A DNA stretch of 64,000 nt, taken from positions 868,001 through 932,000 of the forward strand of contig OZ241345.1 of the NCBI GenBank assembly GCA_965200175.1. Reading direction: 5' to 3'. This document shows positions 27,872 to 37,131 of the stretch, one piece after another. The position numbers and the translations under genes are program-made. Numbering within the stretch: position 1 is the stretch's first letter; each line of letters opens with the position of its first letter. The notes under the pieces are model-generated. The model saw only the letters and a program-made list of their open reading frames with translations. It searched no databases and was not told where the DNA came from. The stretch is from Azophilus sp026709365 (GTDB lineage Bacteria > Pseudomonadota > Gammaproteobacteria > Pseudomonadales > Azotimanducaceae).

Positions 27872-28477
27872 ATGGACGGACTCACCAAAAGGCAAGCGGA
27901 GGTGCTCCGCGTCATCCGGCAGTCCTTGAGCGACTTCGGCTATCCGCCCACTCGAGCGGAGATCGCCCGAGTGCTGGGCTTCAAGTCCGCCAACGCCTCC
28001 GAGGAGCACTTGCGGGCATTGGCCCGCAAGGGCGCCATCGAGATGGTGCCCGGCACCTCCCGAGGCATTCGCCTGCCGGAGCCTGACGGGCTGCCGCTGG
28101 TCGGAAGGGTGGCGGCCGGCGCTCCCATTCTGGCCGTCGAGCACATTGAGGAGCGCATCCAACTGCCCACCGGCTTCTTCCGGCCGCAAGCCCATTTCCT
28201 GCTGCGGATCAAAGGCGACAGCATGACCGATGCCGGCATTCTCGACGGCGACCTGCTCGCCGTACACAACACCGCAACGGCGCGCAATGGCCAAATCGTG
28301 GTGGCTCGCATCAACGATGCGGTCACGGTCAAGCGGCTGAGCCGTGCCAACCGCCGCAGCCGTCAACTGCAGTTGCTGCCGGAGAACGACGCCCACGAGC
28401 CCATCGATGTGGACCTGCGCCACGACGACTTCGCCATTGAGGGATTGAGCGTCGGCGTCCTGCGACGAAGCCTGTAG
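27872..28477 (+). CDS. lexA: LexA repressor
   Basis: 201 residues from ATG 27872 with GGGAGG just upstream. The winged-helix N-terminus (LTKRQAEVLRVIRQ, GYPPTRAEIARVLGFKSANA) recognises operators; the C-terminal domain has the cleavage site in GRVAAGAPILA, the Ser nucleophile in KGDSMTDAGI and the Lys in DAVTVKRL. RecA-stimulated self-cleavage derepresses the SOS genes. Length is normal. Confidence 0.97.
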   Translation: MDGLTKRQAEVLRVIRQSLSDFGYPPTRAEIARVLGFKSANASEEHLRALARKGAIEMVPGTSRGIRLPEPDGLPLVGRVAAGAPILAVEHIEERIQLPTGFFRPQAHFLLRIKGDSMTDAGILDGDLLAVHNTATARNGQIVVARINDAVTVKRLSRANRRSRQLQLLPENDAHEPIDVDLRHDDFAIEGLSVGVLRRSL

Positions 28478-28561
28478 CGACGCCTCAATGCGCCGCCGGT
28501 GCCGGAGAAGCAATCCGCCCGCCGCAAGGCAGCCTCTGATTGCTCCACTGCGGATGATCAG

Positions 28562-29968
28562 CTAGTCGTTGCGCTTCCAGTTGCCGTGAAACCCGTAGGG
28601 CACGCGGTGGGGCAGCTCGGCGCAGGCAATGGGGCCGGCGGCCACGTCGGCGGCATCCAGGAACATCAGGTCGCTGCGGTTCTCCCGGGCGCGGTAAACC
28701 ACGCTCAGGAGGTAGCCGTCGCCCTCCTGCGCATCCGCCGACCGGGGCACGAACACCGGCTCGCCGGTGACGTCGCCTTCGGGCAGCACATGCTCGCTGC
28801 GCCGGCCGGTGCCGAAGTCATGATGGGCCACCGCATTGAATCCCAAGGCTTCGGCGCCGCCGATTGACGCGCCGTAATAGCCGTGGCGGTAGCTGTTGCC
28901 GGTGAAGCGCTCATCCAAGCGGGGGAACTCGCCGCTGACGTCATCCAAGTAGCGGCGCTGGACGCGGTTGGCGTTGTCGGCCAAGTCGATGACCCATTCG
29001 CACAGCCGCGCCTCGGCCTTCTTCGGGTCCGGCGGGCTGCCGTCGGCATGGGGAAACAGGGGCACCTCCTCGAACTGCATGACGTGGGCGACGATGCGGT
29101 TGCCCTCGGTGTAGGCGTTCATCGGATGGAAGACGAAGCAGGGATCGGTCTCGAACCAGCGCATGTCCGCCACCGAGCCGTCGCGACGCATCACGCCGAT
29201 GTGGGTGCCCTTCTCCGGCTCCCAAGCAATGGCCGGCTCGCCCTTCATGGCCCGCTCCATGCTGCCGGTGGCCGGGAAGATTGGGAAGATCACGTGCTCA
29301 TCGGTGGTGATGAAGTCATGCACCATGCTGGCAAAGGGCGCATCGAAACGTTCCGAACGGGTGAGGTTGCCGGCGGCATCCACCGTCTGATAGCTCATGC
29401 CGGCGCTGAACGGGCCGGAGACCATGTAGCCGAAGAACAGCATTTCGCCGGTCTTGGGGTCAATCTTCGGATGCGCCGTCATCGGCCCCTCGAGTTGGCC
29501 GTCATAGCGCCATGCGCCCTTCGATTCCAACGTGGCGGGGTCGATCTCGAAGGGCGCGTGCCCCTCCTCCAGAGCCAGCAGCTTGCCGCCGTGCCAAACC
29601 ACGTTGGTGTTGGCCAGGCCCTCGTCGGCCGCTCCTTGGGTGACGGGATCGTTCTGCATGGGATTGAACGGGTTGTAAAGGCTGCGGCCCTCCCGCCGCT
29701 CCAAGGCCCACTTGGCCGTGCGCGCCCAACGGTTGCGGTAGCGCACCCGGCCGTTCCGGATGTGGAACATGTGCAGCATGCCGTCGCCGCCAAACCAGTG
29801 GTGCTCGCCGCGCGGCGGAAACTGGGGGTCCGGGCCGTTGCGGAAGTAGGTGATGTCCAAGTCGGCCGGCAGCTCGCCGCGGATGATCACGTCGTCAATG
29901 TCGCACTCCATGCGAATCGGCGCGAAATTGCCGCTGAGCTGCGGATGGTCGGGATAGGGCGTGGTCAT
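28562..29968 (-). CDS. Carotenoid-cleavage dioxygenase family protein
   Basis: 468 residues from ATG 29968; AGGA lies 6 bp before it, while the alternative ATG 29974 has the AGGA too close. Four iron-binding His are visible in family contexts: TAHPKIDP, ASMVHDFI, FVFHPMNAY and PYGFHGNW. RNGPDPQFPP and HWFGGDGMLH are also typical of the RPE65/CCD family. It probably splits a carotenoid or stilbene-type double bond; the substrate cannot be told. Divergent from the ATPase gene at 30094. Confidence 0.9.
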   Translation of the reverse strand: MTTPYPDHPQLSGNFAPIRMECDIDDVIIRGELPADLDITYFRNGPDPQFPPRGEHHWFGGDGMLHMFHIRNGRVRYRNRWARTAKWALERREGRSLYNPFNPMQNDPVTQGAADEGLANTNVVWHGGKLLALEEGHAPFEIDPATLESKGAWRYDGQLEGPMTAHPKIDPKTGEMLFFGYMVSGPFSAGMSYQTVDAAGNLTRSERFDAPFASMVHDFITTDEHVIFPIFPATGSMERAMKGEPAIAWEPEKGTHIGVMRRDGSVADMRWFETDPCFVFHPMNAYTEGNRIVAHVMQFEEVPLFPHADGSPPDPKKAEARLCEWVIDLADNANRVQRRYLDDVSGEFPRLDERFTGNSYRHGYYGASIGGAEALGFNAVAHHDFGTGRRSEHVLPEGDVTGEPVFVPRSADAQEGDGYLLSVVYRARENRSDLMFLDAADVAAGPIACAELPHRVPYGFHGNWKRND

Positions 29969-30093
29969 GGGCATTCCTGCTCAATGGTTGGATTAAGGTG
30001 GCACTGTACCAGATATGGCTGAGGGCGCGTATGATGGAGAGCTGGAGTTGCCCTTCGCATCAGGGCGCACGTCAAGACTTGCTGGGACGAAGA

Positions 30094-31602
30094 ATGGCCA
30101 CCCAAGGCCCGCTCGAGCTGGAACTCGCCAATTTTGGCCCAATCGTTGACGGCCGAATCGACCTGCGACCATTGACGGTCTTTGTGGGACCGAGCAACAC
30201 GGGCAAATCCTACTTGGCCATCCTAATTTACGCGCTGCATCGGTTCTTTGGGTCGGAGATGCCGGGCGGGATGCGCAATCACGTTCGCTTTGCGTCGGGA
30301 ATCGAAACGTCACGGGACAAAATCGAAGCCGTTGGGGACTGGGCTAGGGAAGTCTTCGGCAGCCATGATGAGCCTCCGCGGACGAGGCGGAGGGACGATG
30401 CGCTGATCGTACCATCCGCCGTTGCCCGGACGATTCAGTCCCTGTTCTCCCAGCAGGCCAACGCTCTTGCCGATGAAATCACCCGATGCTTTGGAGCCGC
30501 CAGCCTTCCCGCTCTGGTGCGCAAAGGAAAAAGCGGACGAGCGGGGGTCATCGTGCGGAAACCTTCAGATGATGTCGGCTCGATCAAGTTTGAGCACAAG
30601 CTGTCACTGAAACCGCTGGAGTTCGACTCCGCCTTCCCCGACGAACTGGAAATTTCGCTCGATGGCGAAACAAGCCACCGCCACACTCTGTGGGAACTGG
30701 AGCGAAGCGGCCGACTCCTCGCTGGCCGGTCCGAAGCGCCGTTTCGGTATGCGCGCCTAATGGAGCCCTTAATCGACCTGTTGCTGCCCAAGATTGTTGG
30801 TGCGCTGCATCGTCGGGCCTACTACCTGCCAGCGGATCGAACGGGCGTCATGCACGCGCACAGCGTCGTCGTCAGCGCACTGATCGAAAGAGCCGCAATG
30901 GCTGGCCTGCGTCAAGCGCCCAAGACGCCCACGCTGTCCGGCGTGCTGGCAGACTTTCTGGAGCAACTGATCGGCATTGACAGCCATCCGCATCGGCGCC
31001 GGAAATTGCGCGCCAGCCAAGCGGGGAAGATTGAGGACGCCATCCTCCAAGGCACGGTGCTGATGGAAACAGGCGAGGCCACGGGCTACCCGCGCTTCGC
31101 TTACCAGCCGGAGGGGTGGCGTGAAACGCTGCCCTTGATGAACGCTTCCTCCATGGTTTCCGAACTTGCCCCGGTGGTGCTGTTCCTGCGCCATTTGGTT
31201 GTACCGGGCGACCTCCTGATCATTGAGGAACCCGAATCGCATCTGCATCCCGCGATGCAGGTTGAGTTCACCCGGCAGATCGCAAGCCTCGTGCATTCAG
31301 GCATACGGGTGCTGGTGACCACCCACAGCGAGTGGGTTCTGGAGGAGCTCAGCAACATTGTCCTCGCATCCGCAGTGCCCAAGTCACGCCAAAAGGCTTC
31401 CAAGGGCAACGGGATTGCCCTCGAAAACTCGGAGGTCGGCGTCTGGGCATTCAATCCAAAAAAACGGCCCAAGGGCACGGTGATCGAGGAGGTCAACCTC
31501 AGCGCCTCCGGCGATCTGTACTCCGCCCTCTTTGATGATGTGTCCGTCGAGACCTACAACAGATGGGTGGCCCTAGGCAATCGGGCGGGGAGCGATGCGT
31601 GA
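30094..31602 (+). CDS. AAA ATPase (AAA_15/OLD-like) of a two-gene ATPase-nuclease cassette
   Basis: 502 residues from ATG 30094. The N-terminus (ELANFGPIVDGRIDLRPLTV) is the beta-hairpin opening of SMC/RecF-like ATPases; Walker A is GPSNTGKS (residues 32-39). A long insert of mixed charge separates it from the C-terminal half, where Walker B and catalytic Glu occur as LLIIEEPESHLHP (about 372-384), followed by the switch His in TTHSEWVLEELS. This split layout matches ATPases of Septu, PARIS, OLD and AbiL-type systems. Its stop overlaps the next gene (GTGA), so ATPase and nuclease-like protein are made together. No TOPRIM domain is visible. A defence function is inferred from architecture. Confidence 0.85.
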   Translation: MATQGPLELELANFGPIVDGRIDLRPLTVFVGPSNTGKSYLAILIYALHRFFGSEMPGGMRNHVRFASGIETSRDKIEAVGDWAREVFGSHDEPPRTRRRDDALIVPSAVARTIQSLFSQQANALADEITRCFGAASLPALVRKGKSGRAGVIVRKPSDDVGSIKFEHKLSLKPLEFDSAFPDELEISLDGETSHRHTLWELERSGRLLAGRSEAPFRYARLMEPLIDLLLPKIVGALHRRAYYLPADRTGVMHAHSVVVSALIERAAMAGLRQAPKTPTLSGVLADFLEQLIGIDSHPHRRRKLRASQAGKIEDAILQGTVLMETGEATGYPRFAYQPEGWRETLPLMNASSMVSELAPVVLFLRHLVVPGDLLIIEEPESHLHPAMQVEFTRQIASLVHSGIRVLVTTHSEWVLEELSNIVLASAVPKSRQKASKGNGIALENSEVGVWAFNPKKRPKGTVIEEVNLSASGDLYSALFDDVSVETYNRWVALGNRAGSDA

Positions 31603-32087
31603 AGTTCCTGCAAGCCGTGCGCTCGCGGGTTGAACCGAGCATCCAGACACGTCATTGCAGCAAGCAAGGTTGCAAAGTCCCCTTGAAGGACGTGCCGCAG
31701 CCACGCTTGGTTCTCGACCTCGATCGGCCGGATTCGCCGCTCGGCAAAAGCGAAACCCGTTGCGACTACCTGCTCTTCGGAGAAAGCGACGGCCAAACTG
31801 GCTGGGTGGTAGCGCTCGAGCTGAAGCGCGGCAAGATCCACGCCCAAGTCGCAGATCAGTTGCAAGCCGGAGCCGACATCGTGGACAAGCTGGTTGCGGG
31901 GGAAACCAATGTCGATTTCACGCCAGTGGTAGCCGGGCGCGGCTTCCACAGCAATGTCAGAAAGACCTTGGCAAAGCGGAGGATTCAGTTCCGGCAGAGG
32001 CAAACCGCCATTGTTCTGATTAGTTGCGGAAAACCTCTGGCAAACGCGGTGAGTTTCCCAAGAGATGCAAATCTCGATTCGAGATGA
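31599..32087 (+). CDS. Small PD-(D/E)XK-like nuclease candidate, partner of the AAA ATPase
   Basis: 162 residues from GTG 31599. Asp56 in RCDYLLFG and Glu74-x-Lys76 in VVALELKRGKIHAQ are spaced and set in strands as in the PD-(D/E)XK core, with Gln residues (83, 87) on the helix that follows (QVADQLQAGADI). A Cys pair (Cys20, Cys25 in HCSKQGCK) lies near the N-terminus. Later segments (GRGFHSNVRKTLAKRRIQF, AIVLISCGKPL) are basic and then hydrophobic. I recognise no named family. The 4-bp overlap with the ATPase gene suggests an ATPase-gated nuclease pair. Confidence 0.65.
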   Translation: MKFLQAVRSRVEPSIQTRHCSKQGCKVPLKDVPQPRLVLDLDRPDSPLGKSETRCDYLLFGESDGQTGWVVALELKRGKIHAQVADQLQAGADIVDKLVAGETNVDFTPVVAGRGFHSNVRKTLAKRRIQFRQRQTAIVLISCGKPLANAVSFPRDANLDSR

Positions 32088-32128
32088 CATGACTTGAAAT
32101 CGTCCCACCACCCCAATAGGACAGAATC

Positions 32129-32548
32129 GTGAAATACCTGCACACCATGGTCCGCGTCACCGACATCGACGCTTCACTGGGCTTTTACTGCGATCAGCTC
32201 GGCCTCACCGAACTGCGGCGCATCGACAACGAGGCGGGGCGCTTCACGCTGGTGTTCCTGGCGGCGCCGGGGGATGAGTCGGCGCAGGTGGAGCTGACCT
32301 GGAACTGGGATCCGGAAAGCCTCTCCGGGGGCCGCAACTTCGGCCACCTCGCCTATCAGGTGGACGACATCTACGCCACTTGCCAGCGCTTGATGGATGG
32401 CGGCGTCACCATCAATCGGCCGCCTCGGGACGGCTGGATGGCGTTCGTGCGCTCACCGGATGGCGTGTCCGTCGAGTTGCTGCAAAAGGGCGAGCCGCTG
32501 GCGCCCGCCGCGCCTTGGGCCGACATGCCCAACACCGGCACGTGGTAG
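32129..32548 (+). CDS. gloA: Lactoylglutathione lyase (glyoxalase I)
   Basis: 139 residues. Metal ligands of the vicinal-oxygen-chelate fold are in place: His6 (KYLHTMVRV), Glu in QVELTWNW, His in FGHLAYQVDD and Glu in VSVELLQKG. DIDASLGFYCDQLGLTELRR is the family signature. It converts the methylglyoxal-glutathione hemithioacetal to S-lactoylglutathione. It stands 41 bp after the nuclease candidate but is probably unrelated in function. Confidence 0.95.
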   Translation: MKYLHTMVRVTDIDASLGFYCDQLGLTELRRIDNEAGRFTLVFLAAPGDESAQVELTWNWDPESLSGGRNFGHLAYQVDDIYATCQRLMDGGVTINRPPRDGWMAFVRSPDGVSVELLQKGEPLAPAAPWADMPNTGTW

Positions 32549-32713
32549 GCAAAGCAACGGAAACAAGGAAAGCGAAACAAACTAGCCACGCCAACCCCGA
32601 TGTGTTACTTTTCGTAGCAGTCGCTGCAACCCCACACTGACTGCTTGATCGGTCGGGCGCTCCCCGACCGGCCGCAGCAAGCACCGCCTTGAGGCTGGCC
32701 CCAGGAACCCGCT

Positions 32714-33865
32714 ATGCGCTCGACCTACCTCACCGCCATCGTCGTCGCCGTGCTGATCGGCGTCTGGCTGCTCAGCGGGCAACTGGGCGTGGAGGAGTCG
32801 CCGCCGCCGCTGACCTTGGCCGATCAAGCCAACCTGCGCGGCGCCCAGCAAGCCGATGCCACACCCGCCCGGGTCCGGGCGCGCGTCACCTACGCCTCGC
32901 CCCAAGTGCGGCACCTGCGCATTCGCGGCAAGACCGAGAACAAGCGCACGGTGGCGGTGCGCGCGCAGATCACCGGCACCCTCACTGCCCGTCCGGTGGA
33001 GCGCGGCAGCCAGGTGGCGGCCGGGGAGGCGCTGTGCCGAATCTCCGTGGACGACCGCCGCGCCGGGCTGCGGGAGTCCGAGGCCGAGCTCAAGCGGGCG
33101 CAAATCGAGTACCAAGGCAGGCTCAAGCTGCGGGCGGACGGCCTCCAGTCGGACACCCTGGTGGCCCAAGCCCAGGCAAAGCTGGCGGAGGCCCAAGCCG
33201 AATTCAAGCGCAGCCAACTGAACTTGGGCCGCACGGTGGTCAAGGCGCCGTTCGACGGCATCGTCGAGGACGTCCACTTGGAGGTCGGCGACTACGTGAC
33301 CCCCGGAGCGCAGTGCGCCACCTTGGTGGATCTCGACCCGATGCTGCTGGTGGGCCGCGTTTCGGAACGCGACGTGCTGCGGGTGCTGCCCGGCCAGACC
33401 GCTGCCGGCCTGCTGAGCGACGGCACCCGAGTGTCCGGCCAGATTCAGTTCGTCGGCCAGCAAAGCGATCCCGAAACCCGCTCCTACGCCTTGGAAGTGC
33501 GGATTCCCAACCCCAGCTACCGGCTGCGCAGCGGCGTGACCACCGACATCCTCATCCCCGTGGCCGAGGTCATGGCGCAGCGGGTCAGCCCGGCGTTGTT
33601 CGCCCTGAACGACGAAGGCGTCATCGGCGTGCGCACGGTGGACGCCGACGGGCGGGTGGCGTTCAACCCGATTGAGATCGTTCGCGACGAGGCCGACGGC
33701 GTGTGGGTGACCGGCCTGCCCGAGGTGGCCACGGTGATCACCGTCGGACAGGAACTCGTGGTGCCGGGCCAATCCGTCGAAGTCGATTTCGAGCCCGTTG
33801 AGGAGATGCCGGCCTCGGCGCCGCCGCAAACCGCAGCCCCTGCCGAGGCGGTCAAGCAGGCATGA
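32714..33865 (+). CDS. RND efflux membrane fusion protein
   Basis: 383 residues with an N-terminal signal anchor (TAIVVAVLIGVWLLSGQLGV). The lipoyl half-motifs (VAVRAQITGTLTARPVERGS and TVVKAPFDGIVEDVHLEVGD) flank an alpha-helical hairpin, followed by the beta-barrel (MLLVGRVSERDVLRVLPGQ) and membrane-proximal domain. It links the inner-membrane pump encoded next to an outer-membrane channel that is not in the window. It overlaps the pump gene by 4 bp. A GC hairpin (32650-32670) lies upstream. Confidence 0.95.
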   Translation: MRSTYLTAIVVAVLIGVWLLSGQLGVEESPPPLTLADQANLRGAQQADATPARVRARVTYASPQVRHLRIRGKTENKRTVAVRAQITGTLTARPVERGSQVAAGEALCRISVDDRRAGLRESEAELKRAQIEYQGRLKLRADGLQSDTLVAQAQAKLAEAQAEFKRSQLNLGRTVVKAPFDGIVEDVHLEVGDYVTPGAQCATLVDLDPMLLVGRVSERDVLRVLPGQTAAGLLSDGTRVSGQIQFVGQQSDPETRSYALEVRIPNPSYRLRSGVTTDILIPVAEVMAQRVSPALFALNDEGVIGVRTVDADGRVAFNPIEIVRDEADGVWVTGLPEVATVITVGQELVVPGQSVEVDFEPVEEMPASAPPQTAAPAEAVKQA

Positions 33866-36800
33866 GCGCCCTCATCGACGCCGCCATCAACCGGGCCAAG
33901 ACCACGGTGCTGGTGCTGCTGATGGTGGTTCTGGCAGGCCTAGCGGCCCGCGTCGCGATTCCCGTGGCCAGCGAGCCGAACATTCAGGTGCCCTTCTTCA
34001 TCGTCACCATCATCCACGAGGGCATCTCGCCGGAGGATGCGGAGCGCCTGTTGGTGATGCCTTTGGAAATCGAGCTGCGCTCGCTGGAGGGGATCAAGGA
34101 GTTCAAGGCCTACGCCTCGGAGGGCTCGGCGACGATCATGACCGAGTTCGAGGCCGACCTCGACCTCGACGTCGCCCTGCTGGAGATCCGTGAGGCGGTT
34201 GACCGCGCCCGCCCGGAAATGCCGGACACCATCGAGGAGCCCGTCATCCAGGAGGCCACCACGGAGGACTTCCCCATACTGCAGGTCAACTTGGCCGGCG
34301 AAGGGGTGCCCGAGCGCACGCTGTACAACTTGGCGCTGGACCTGCGCGACCGCATCGAGATCATCCCCGAGGTCCTCGATGCGGAAATCCAAGGGCATCG
34401 CGAGGAGCTGCTGGAAGCCGTCATCGATCCGGAGGCGCTGGAGGCCTACCAGATCTCCACCGACCAGATGCTCTCCACGCTGACGCGCAACAATCGGCTG
34501 ATCGCCGCGGGCAGCCTGGACACCGGCGAGGGCCGCTTCTCGGTCAAGGTGCCGAGCCTCATCGAGGAGGCCCGGGACGTCTTCGACCTGCCCGTGAAAG
34601 TGAACGGCGACACCGTGGTGACCTTGGGCGAGGTCGCCACCCTGCGGATGACCTTCAAGGACCGGGTCAGCCACGCCCGCGTCAACGGCACCAGAGGCAT
34701 CTCGCTGAACATCATCAAGCGGGCCAACGCCAACGTGGTGGAAGTGGTCGAGCAAGTCAAGGCCACCGTGGAGCGGGTGCGCCCGAACCTGCCGCCCAGC
34801 GTCAACGTGTTCTACTCCCAAAACCAAGCGCCGATGGCGCTTCAGCAGGTCACCGAAATGGAAGGCAACATCTTCACCGCGCTGGCGCTGGTGATGGTGC
34901 TGGTGGTGGCCGCCATGGGCATCCGCAGCGGACTGATCGTCGGCCTGGGCATCCCGGTCTCGCTGCTGTTCTCGCTGATCTTCATCTACGCGCTCGGCTA
35001 CACCTTCAACTTCATGATCATGTTCGGGATGCTGCTTGGCTTGGGCATGCTCATTGACGGCGCCATCGTCGTCACCGAGTACGCCGACCGCAAGATGACC
35101 GAGGGCTTCGACCGCCGCAGCGCCTACGCATTGGCTGCCAAGCGCATGCTGTGGCCGGTGGCCGCCTCCGTGGCCACCACGCTGGCGGCCTTCCTGCCGC
35201 TGATTTTCTGGCCCGGCGTGTCCGGCAAGTTCATGAGCTACCTGCCGGTGACGGTGTTTCTGGTGCTGAGCGGATCCCTGCTCTACGCCTTGGTGTTCGG
35301 CCCGGTGCTCGGCTCCTTGGTCGGCGGGGTCGGTTCCCGCGATGCCGCCGCGGTGGAGACGCTCAAGCAGCTTGAGGACGGCGATCCCACCCAACTTAAG
35401 TCCATCACCGGCTGGTACGCGCGCCTGCTGAAAGTGGCGACCCGCCATTCCTGGGCGACCATGGCCATCACGCTCACCGCCGTCTTCGGCACCCTCGCCG
35501 CCTACGACCGGTACGGCAAGGGCATGGTGTTCTTCTCCGATTCCCATACCCCTTGGGCGGTGGTCAAGGTCCGGGCCCGGGGCAACCTTTCGGCCCTGGA
35601 GGCCGACCGGCTGGTCCGGGAGGTCGAGGACCAGGTGATGCAGATCGACGCGGTCAAGGACATGAACACCTACGCCTCGCCGGCCAGCGGGCGCGGCCAG
35701 GACGTCATCGGCACGATGTTCATCGAAATGCACGACCGGAACGACGTGGACCGCGAGCCGCTGGACGTCCTTGAGGAGATTCGCGAGCGCAGCCGGTCGC
35801 TGTCGGGCATCAGCGTCGAAGCGCGCTCCATGGAGCAGGGGCCGCCGACCGGCAAGCCGTTGGAAATCGAGTTTGCCGCCTACGACAAGGCGCTGCTCGA
35901 ACCGGCAGTGGCCCGGGTGCGCGATTACATAGACCGGCAAGTCGTCGGCCTGCGCGACGTGGAGGACACCCGATCCCTGCCCGGCATTGAGTGGAATCTG
36001 GAGGTGGACCGGGCGCAGGCGGCGTTGTACGGGGCCGACGTGCTGCAGGTGGGCATCGCCGTGCAGATGGTGACCAACGGCATCAAGGTGGCCGAGTTCC
36101 GGCCCGACAAATCCGATGACGCGGTGGACATCCGGGTGCGCTATCCGTCCGAATGGCGGCGCTTGGCCATGCTGGACGAGTTGCGGATCAACACCGCCAA
36201 CGGGCTGGTGCCCGTCTCGAATTTCGTGCGCCGCGAGGCTGCGCCCCAAGTCGATACCATCGAACGCTTCAACGGCATTCCGGTCAAGTACATCCTCGCC
36301 GACGTGGCGCCCGGTGTGCTGGCCGACGACAAAGTCAAGGAAATCCAAGCCTGGCTGGACGGGCAGACCTTCGACCCCGGTCTGGAGATCCGCTTCCGGG
36401 GCACCAATGAGGAGCAGAACGAGGCCACCGCGTTCGTCAGCGTGGCCTTCTCCCTGTCGCTGCTGCTGATGTTCATTCTGCTGGTGACCCAGTTCAACAG
36501 CTTCTACCAGGCGAGCCTGATTCTGTTCGCCGTGGTGCTCTCCACCGCCGGCGTGCTGCTCGGCCTGCTGATCACCGACAGTCCGTTCAGCGCGGTCCTC
36601 ACCGGGGTCGGCGTCGTCGCCTTGGCGGGGATTGTGGTGAACAACAACATCGTGCTGATCGACACCTACAACCACCTGCGCCGAGAGCACCCGGAACTGG
36701 ACCCCATCGCCCTGATCGTGCGCACCGGCGCCCAACGCCTGCGCCCGGTGATGCTGACCACGGTCACCACCGTCTTCGGGCTGCTGCCGCTGGCCAGCAA

Positions 36801-37026
36801 CCTAAGCGTGGACCTGATCAACCGCACCATTCTCTTCGGCGGCATGCTGTCGTCATTCTGGGTGCCCCTTGCCCAAGCCATCGTCTCCGGCCTGACCTTC
36901 GCCACCCTGCTCACCCTGGTGGCCACCCCAGCCATGCTGGCCCTGCCCCATCAGCTCAACGCCTTGGCCAATTCGATGCGGCAGCGCAAGTGGCGACGGG
37001 CGCAGCCCGCCACGACGGAGGCTTAG
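33862..37026 (+). CDS. RND-family efflux transporter (HAE1/AcrB-like)
   Basis: 1054 residues, 12 predicted membrane segments in two repeats, each with a large periplasmic loop. TM4 carries GMLLGLGMLIDGAIVVTEYA (about residues 389-408), so only one Asp stands where AcrB has an Asp pair, with Gly in the second position. The second half has GVVALAGIVVNNNIVLIDTY in the equivalent helix and RLRPVMLTTVTTVFGLLPL. It is a proton-driven exporter of unknown substrate; the membrane fusion partner is immediately upstream. Confidence 0.95.
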   Translation: MSALIDAAINRAKTTVLVLLMVVLAGLAARVAIPVASEPNIQVPFFIVTIIHEGISPEDAERLLVMPLEIELRSLEGIKEFKAYASEGSATIMTEFEADLDLDVALLEIREAVDRARPEMPDTIEEPVIQEATTEDFPILQVNLAGEGVPERTLYNLALDLRDRIEIIPEVLDAEIQGHREELLEAVIDPEALEAYQISTDQMLSTLTRNNRLIAAGSLDTGEGRFSVKVPSLIEEARDVFDLPVKVNGDTVVTLGEVATLRMTFKDRVSHARVNGTRGISLNIIKRANANVVEVVEQVKATVERVRPNLPPSVNVFYSQNQAPMALQQVTEMEGNIFTALALVMVLVVAAMGIRSGLIVGLGIPVSLLFSLIFIYALGYTFNFMIMFGMLLGLGMLIDGAIVVTEYADRKMTEGFDRRSAYALAAKRMLWPVAASVATTLAAFLPLIFWPGVSGKFMSYLPVTVFLVLSGSLLYALVFGPVLGSLVGGVGSRDAAAVETLKQLEDGDPTQLKSITGWYARLLKVATRHSWATMAITLTAVFGTLAAYDRYGKGMVFFSDSHTPWAVVKVRARGNLSALEADRLVREVEDQVMQIDAVKDMNTYASPASGRGQDVIGTMFIEMHDRNDVDREPLDVLEEIRERSRSLSGISVEARSMEQGPPTGKPLEIEFAAYDKALLEPAVARVRDYIDRQVVGLRDVEDTRSLPGIEWNLEVDRAQAALYGADVLQVGIAVQMVTNGIKVAEFRPDKSDDAVDIRVRYPSEWRRLAMLDELRINTANGLVPVSNFVRREAAPQVDTIERFNGIPVKYILADVAPGVLADDKVKEIQAWLDGQTFDPGLEIRFRGTNEEQNEATAFVSVAFSLSLLLMFILLVTQFNSFYQASLILFAVVLSTAGVLLGLLITDSPFSAVLTGVGVVALAGIVVNNNIVLIDTYNHLRREHPELDPIALIVRTGAQRLRPVMLTTVTTVFGLLPLASNLSVDLINRTILFGGMLSSFWVPLAQAIVSGLTFATLLTLVATPAMLALPHQLNALANSMRQRKWRRAQPATTEA

Positions 37027-37131
37027 CCACCCGCTCATGCGCCGCCTCACGGCTTGTTGGAGTGCCCCGGCGCAAGGCGTCCGAAGAATTGCTGCAAGTG
37101 TTGCGCGTCAAAACGGAGTTGGAGTTGAAAC

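Noticed and set aside
28524..28545. Second MITE end (GGCAGCCTCTGATTG) near lexA
   Set aside because: It resembles the MITE terminus over about 12 bp, but there is no partner end or target duplication, so chance similarity is as likely.
32650..32670. Rho-independent terminator after glyoxalase I
   Set aside because: CGGTCGGG/CCCGACCG forms an 8-bp stem but no T tract follows; kept only as a note.
33940..36735. 931-codon minus-strand frame opposite the RND transporter
   Set aside because: Shadow frame; composition is repetitive (His, Gln, Gly) and no protein motif is visible.
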